Origin: Vespa crabro
Lineage: Eukaryota > Arthropoda > Insecta > Hymenoptera > Vespidae
DNA: 64,000 nt
Reading direction: 5' to 3'
Assembly (NCBI RefSeq): GCF_910589235.1
Contig: NC_060976.1
Coordinates: 3,605,253-3,669,252 of the forward strand
Made by a program: the position numbers and the translations under genes. The notes beneath the pieces are model-generated. The model made no database searches and had not been told where the DNA came from. It saw only the letters and a list, made by a program, of their open reading frames with translations. Numbering within the stretch: the first letter of the stretch is position 1; every line of letters begins with the position of its first letter. This document shows, one piece after another, positions 59,888 through 64,000 of this stretch.

Positions 59888-60386
59888 TTGCTAACGGAAA
59901 ATGTCCGTTTAATGACCATGTCCTTGCCGTTTCGTAAAAGGACCACTCGTTCCTTTGAATTTTATTTATTTATAGCATTCATTCAAATGACAAGCGTTAA
60001 CGCACAAATCGAGCTTAAATTAACGAAGAGAAAATATCTAACTCGGAAAAATTTGGATTTTAATGAAAATGTACGAGTATTTGTTCAGAGAATATTGACT
60101 TACAAAAGGAACGATAAAAAATATTTTTCACGTAAAAATTGCATCGTGTTTGAAAAGCTATAGGAGAACTATATATGGGCGGGCCAGGAAAAGGAAATAT
60201 TTAAAAGTATTTGCAATTGTAAATAACGTACATCTATACATCGATTTTTCCTCAAAAAGAGACCCGATAGAATTAGAACGATTAGAATGCAAATTGAGTA
60301 AATGCAACGATAACGATGCAAAAAGCACGTTTTTCGTTATTGACCAGCGTGAGGTTCCACTAGCATGGTCCGTATCTACGTTATAA
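59888..60386 (+). other. two overlapping open frames upstream of a poly(A), unknown
   Basis: One 91-codon frame (59888-60163) overlaps a 78-codon frame in another register (60150-60386). Both are Lys/Arg/Asn-rich without simple repeats. About 80 bases after the second stop lies a 31-base poly(A). A frameshifted retrocopy would look like this, but I recognise no parent protein, see no AATAAA before the tail and find no clear target-site duplication. Confidence 0.1.
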
Positions 60387-60465
60387 CTCCATACGCTATC
60401 CGTACGTAGTTATTAACGTGTTTTAATATTTTGCCCCGTAAATATAACTACTACAATGTTTATAG

Positions 60466-60496
<31 letters not shown>
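60466..60496 (+). repeat. poly(A), 31 bases
   Basis: Uninterrupted A-run, the longest homopolymer I saw in the window. Confidence 0.95.
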
Positions 60497-60497
<1 letters not shown>

Positions 60498-60760
60498 ATA
60501 TCTTTCTATTCTCTAAGGACTGATTTCATTAATTAAATGAACAATAAATCAAATTATTTATATGTCCGTTGAAAAGAAGCTCGAGAAAAAGAAAATATCA
60601 ATACATCCTGCAAGATTTCATTAAAATCAAAATATACCAAAGAGGTATCTATGCGTTTGAGTTAAAAAAAAAAGAAGACACGTGTTGCGAGAGAGATTAT
60701 CGAGTAATAAACGATCTGATAGAAGATCTATGAATAAACTATAGCTATAGTCCATAGAGT

Positions 60761-61213
60761 TTGAAGAAAGGAGAAAAAGGAAATGGAAAAGCAAGTTCGC
60801 GTACCACGCAGTCTTTCGATTCCTTCGGTCGAGAAGAGGGCCAGAATGCCACTTGGATGATTGCCAATGAATGCTTAAATGGAGAGGAGGACCTGTTGAT
60901 AATCGCGCGATATAATGCCTCAGGACTTCTTACTCCGTTCTTGACTTCCTTTATCATCGCGCTCAAACCACCCCAAGTTTCACTCTTCACCCCTCACCCT
61001 ATAAACCTCCCCACACCAGCGGACGTCGGCTTCGCGTTACTCGCGCTCTTCTTATTCCGCTCGATAACTGAGGATTATGTAAGCGTGTACATTGAAAGAA
61101 ATTTACGAGCGATTTGTCGGGGCATTAGGCGAGAAGATAGGGAAGTAGAATTTTTATTAACTTTCTCTTTCTCCCTTTTCTTTCACTCTTATCCATCTCT
61201 TATATCACCCTAG
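60761..61213 (+). other. complex open frame, 150 codons, coding status unknown
   Basis: The frame opens with TTG, not ATG. It includes ATWMIANECLNGEEDLLIIA and two hydrophobic segments (LLTPFLTSFIIAL and VGFALLALFLF), and ends in a pyrimidine-derived tail. The antisense frame 60745-60990 is also open and protein-like. With both strands open, GC enrichment rather than coding may be the cause. No family recognised. Confidence 0.12.
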
Positions 61214-61559
61214 GAGGGCATAAAAATTCGATGCAGTTCTTTTAAATAAGCCGATGTTTCTTCCATGACTTTTGATATTTCCTTTCTTTGATACCTCATT
61301 CTGTACTATTATCATAGCTAATTTCGTACTAATCACGAAAAGAAATAAATTACATTAAAAAAGTATAACGTTGTTTGTAACATTAGCGTTTCAAGAATTG
61401 AAAGGACGGTATTGTTACATACAAATGATACAATTTGCTAATTAATGTTCACTGTTCAACAGTTTATAAAGCATGTTAACGGAAATTATAATCATTTTTA
61501 TAAATAAGATTGTCATTACGGATAAATGAAAATAAAATGAACAAATGAGAGCGAGAAAG

Positions 61560-61563
<4 letters not shown>

Positions 61564-61604
<41 letters not shown>
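61564..61604. repeat. (GA)n microsatellite, 41 bp
   Basis: Uninterrupted GA dinucleotide. Confidence 0.96.
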
Positions 61605-61606
<2 letters not shown>

Positions 61607-61899
61607 TGAACAAGTATATACCTAACTCTTTCAATTCTATTGTCGATCCACTTTCCAAGCCACCGGGCAATATTGAATAGAGCACAGTATATGTTATCCA
61701 CGTGCTGGAAAAAGCAAAAAGAAAGTCGAATTCCATTCCACGTAATCCATTATAGCCACGCACGCCTCGGCGTGAGAATTCGATTAAGGAATATCTCCTC
61801 TTCTTAACAAAATCGAAAAGCGTGTCGGAACGACGTAGGAATGGGAGATTTAGCGAGGCTGGAGAATGATGAAGCCAGTGCACGTTAGAAAAAACATAA

Positions 61900-61903
<4 letters not shown>

Positions 61904-61944
<41 letters not shown>
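61904..61944. repeat. (GA)n microsatellite, about 41 bp
   Basis: Uninterrupted GA dinucleotide, followed by purine-rich DNA up to 62030. Confidence 0.96.
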
Positions 61945-61947
<3 letters not shown>

Positions 61948-62031
61948 TGTAAGAAAGGAGAGGGAGAAGTTTGAAAATGAAGAGAGAGAGAGAGAAAAGA
62001 AAAAGTATGCACGAAGAAAGGAGAAGAAAAG

Positions 62032-62122
62032 ATGAAGGATGGCCAGACCGAAAGCGATCACCAGTTTCCGGCGCACGTCGATCGGATAATCGAAAAAGCC
62101 TTCATTGACCGCCGGAAGAAAG
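62032..62122 (+). other. candidate first coding exon, unconfirmed
   Basis: An ATG at 62032 in good insect context (AAAAGATGA) follows a purine-rich leader and opens 30 codons before AAAG|GTTAAA, a weak donor. The peptide begins MKDGQTESDHQFPAHVDRII and continues with a basic end (FIDRRKK). GC at third positions is about two thirds, against about one third for the window. The antisense frame is in codon register, equally open and also protein-like (EGFFDYPIDVRRKLVIAFGL). One strand may be coding, but I cannot decide which and recognise no family. Confidence 0.15.
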
Positions 62123-62416
62123 GTTAAATCTTGGCAATTATCGAGGTGGTGATGGAGGTTGGTTGCGAGAGGAAGAGAGTAGGACAAAGTCAACGATGAA
62201 AGTTTCATCAGGACGCGTCTATCAGAGTGTCCGTAGACCGTGGAAGATATGTGAGCGTTCAATGTTTAACTACGTGATACTCTCATCAGTCGAGTGGACC
62301 CTTAGGATCACTTCTATCTTCTCTCTCTCTCTCTCTTTCTCTCACACTCCTTTTCTCCCTCTCTATCTCTCTATCTTACTCTTTGTCCTTAGGGAGATCT
62401 AAGATGCTCTCTTCCT

Positions 62417-62423
<7 letters not shown>

Positions 62424-62464
<41 letters not shown>
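62424..62464. repeat. (CT)n microsatellite, 41 bp
   Basis: Uninterrupted CT dinucleotide. Confidence 0.96.
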
Positions 62465-62469
<5 letters not shown>

Positions 62470-63954
62470 TCTCACTCACTCTTGATGTTCACACGGAGAC
62501 ACCTCAGCGTAACACCACTCCGACGTTCGTCGTTTCAAGTGGAAAATCCGTAAAGTAAACGTCGAGTTATACGGCAAAGAGTTTGCTCGGCCCGATCCAA
62601 TAGAACTTTACGATATGCCTGCCAAGGTTAGCGCTTTTTTTACGACGATTAATTTAACTCGGTAGGCGATAGAAACCCATCGATGGAATGGATATTATCT
62701 TTCATAAAACGATCCATTTGCTATTAATTCTAATTTCGCGATAAATAAATTTTCGAATCGGTTCATTCATCCGACTCGCACGATAGATCTAATTCATAGA
62801 AAGAGTATGGGTATATCGATGTATATAGCGTGGTATTTAAATGTATCTATTCTATTCTCGAGCTTTCATAAGTAACACCATGAAAAGTTATCTAACCATT
62901 AAACGTTCATGGTGCGCCTTCAAAATTAACGGGAATGTTTTCTTCATATGATTTTACTCTTCTTTCTGTTCTTTTTCTATTTTTTCTTTTTTTTTTTTTT
63001 TTGGATTTTTATTTTTTTCTTCCTTTCTTTTTTCCATGCATTCGCAAAAAGCTTTGATGCTGACAGAGGAAAATTCCAGGTGTACTATCTTTGAACTCCA
63101 TGCAAAGAATGAAATGCAAGGCTATTGTCAAAGTTAGTGCTACGAAAGTTTTATCTAGGATACGAAATACCTGCTTTTTTCTCTTGAATCTTTCAATAAT
63201 CTTTTACCGACAGAAAAATTGAATCTTTCAATCCTTAACGTTTAATCTTAAAGAATTTCGTCGATCGCCGCTTTTACACGTTCTTTGTGTTTTGCAAAAC
63301 TAAAAGTAAGTATACATAAAGTAAGATATTTCATTCTATCTCAAAGTTCACAAGCAAAGAAAAAAAGGAAATCATTTTAAATATATCCCTTTAGTATATA
63401 CGGGTAGTAATATTTGTACATAAAGTTAATACCAATTTGACGATCATTCCCTTTGAATAAATTATTATTTAAACGATTAAAAAATTATCGAAGCTTTAAG
63501 ATAAAATTGCGAAAAGAAATATCAAAGATAACGATGCAGGCACGTCCGATAATTCGAGAATTGATGAAACGCAATTTCCGACAATGACTCCTTCCAATTC
63601 TCTAATCATGTCGTTCGAAATTTGTCTCGCCTTGAAGATGCTGGGTCAACAACAGGTATCTGATACATCAGCACCATTCGCTATTGGCAAAATTCCAGGT
63701 TAAATAATGCCCTTGAGATAAAGCCCAATGGTTCCGCCTCGAACCTTGTAAAAAGGAAAAAAAAAAAAAAGAAAGACCGCATGTAAACATAAGAGGTAAG
63801 GTGCTAAAGAAAAAAGATAAAAATGATCGTGTTCACGAAGATTAGCGCTTTGTGACGAAGAAAAGAGAGAACACGGGAGAAAGAGCAGGGGGAAAAAAAG
63901 GAAATGAAACGAAAACAAGCTGATAAGACAACTTCCCCAAACAAGCTCTCTTTC

Positions 63955-63956
<2 letters not shown>

Positions 63957-64000
<44 letters not shown>
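63957..64000. repeat. compound (CT)n-(AT)n microsatellite, cut by window end
   Basis: CT dinucleotide to about 63989 and then AT to the last base. The AT part continues beyond the window. Confidence 0.95.

Larger units (their letters stand above)
61214..62031. other. non-coding spacer
   Basis: AT-rich DNA with GA arrays at 61564-61604 and 61904-61944. The minus-strand frame across it (61476-62012) is driven by Ser-Leu from those arrays. Confidence 0.5.
62123..64000. other. non-coding spacer to the window end
   Basis: A mixed GC patch to about 62300, CT arrays at 62317-62336 and 62424-62464, a poly(T) patch near 62985-63030, then AT-rich DNA. The window ends inside a compound CT/AT microsatellite. 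No gene or RNA recognised. Confidence 0.5.

Noticed and set aside
1..64000. CRISPR array or phage/bacterial operon
   Set aside because: The repeats here are simple sequence repeats without unique spacers. There are no Shine-Dalgarno sites, no dense co-directional ORFs, and base composition and repeats are those of an animal genome.

Overview
This window looks like AT-rich nuclear DNA from an insect. I favour a hymenopteran (bee, wasp or ant). By eye, GC is roughly one third and CpG is not depleted (TCGA, ACGA and CGAACG words are everywhere). The DNA is also saturated with long (CT/GA)n, (AT)n and homopolymer tracts. There are no bacterial-type operons, ribosome binding sites or dense head-to-tail ORFs. 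The clade call is inference; I cannot identify a species.

I do not recognise any protein-coding gene, tRNA, rRNA, snRNA, known microRNA, CRISPR array or intact transposase. The long open frames are mostly microsatellites read through: (CT)n gives Leu-Ser, (GA)n gives Arg-Glu, (AT)n gives Ile-Tyr. A rough estimate (about 7% stop codons per frame at this GC) puts the expected number of chance ORFs of 130 codons or more near one for the window, so the few complex ORFs prove little. The window is best read as one long non-coding interval: intergenic DNA or the interior of a gene with very large introns. A few short, GC-richer islands could hide small exons (near 4.4, 6.4, 37.8, 40.9, 52.5, 60.9 and 62.1 kb). 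They are listed with low confidence.

Layout. 1-9.9 kb: AT-rich spacer with microsatellites. 9.88-10.65 kb: the best mobile-element candidate, an inverted-repeat element followed by tandem repeats and an ACAGGGTG-type terminus. 10.7-28.8 kb: spacer with many microsatellites, twin AACG arrays, HSF-like palindromes and further AGGGTG termini (26.4 and 28.87 kb). 28.9-35.3 kb: spacer with a perfect 14-bp hairpin (33.8 kb) and a hairpin built from TAATCC sites (35.2 kb). 35.3-48.2 kb: microsatellite-dense, with a 131-bp pure-purine run (43.74-43.87 kb) and G-quadruplex motifs. 48.2-57.5 kb: spacer with several stem-loops and a duplicated 42-bp element (56.15 and 56.75 kb) identical at 41 of 42 positions while its flanks have diverged. 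57.5-64 kb: spacer with GC-richer islands and a 31-base poly(A).

The observations most worth testing are the duplicated 42-bp element, the inverted-repeat element near 10 kb, the 14-bp hairpin at 33.8 kb and the TAATCC hairpin at 35.2 kb. I found no convincing new multi-gene system.
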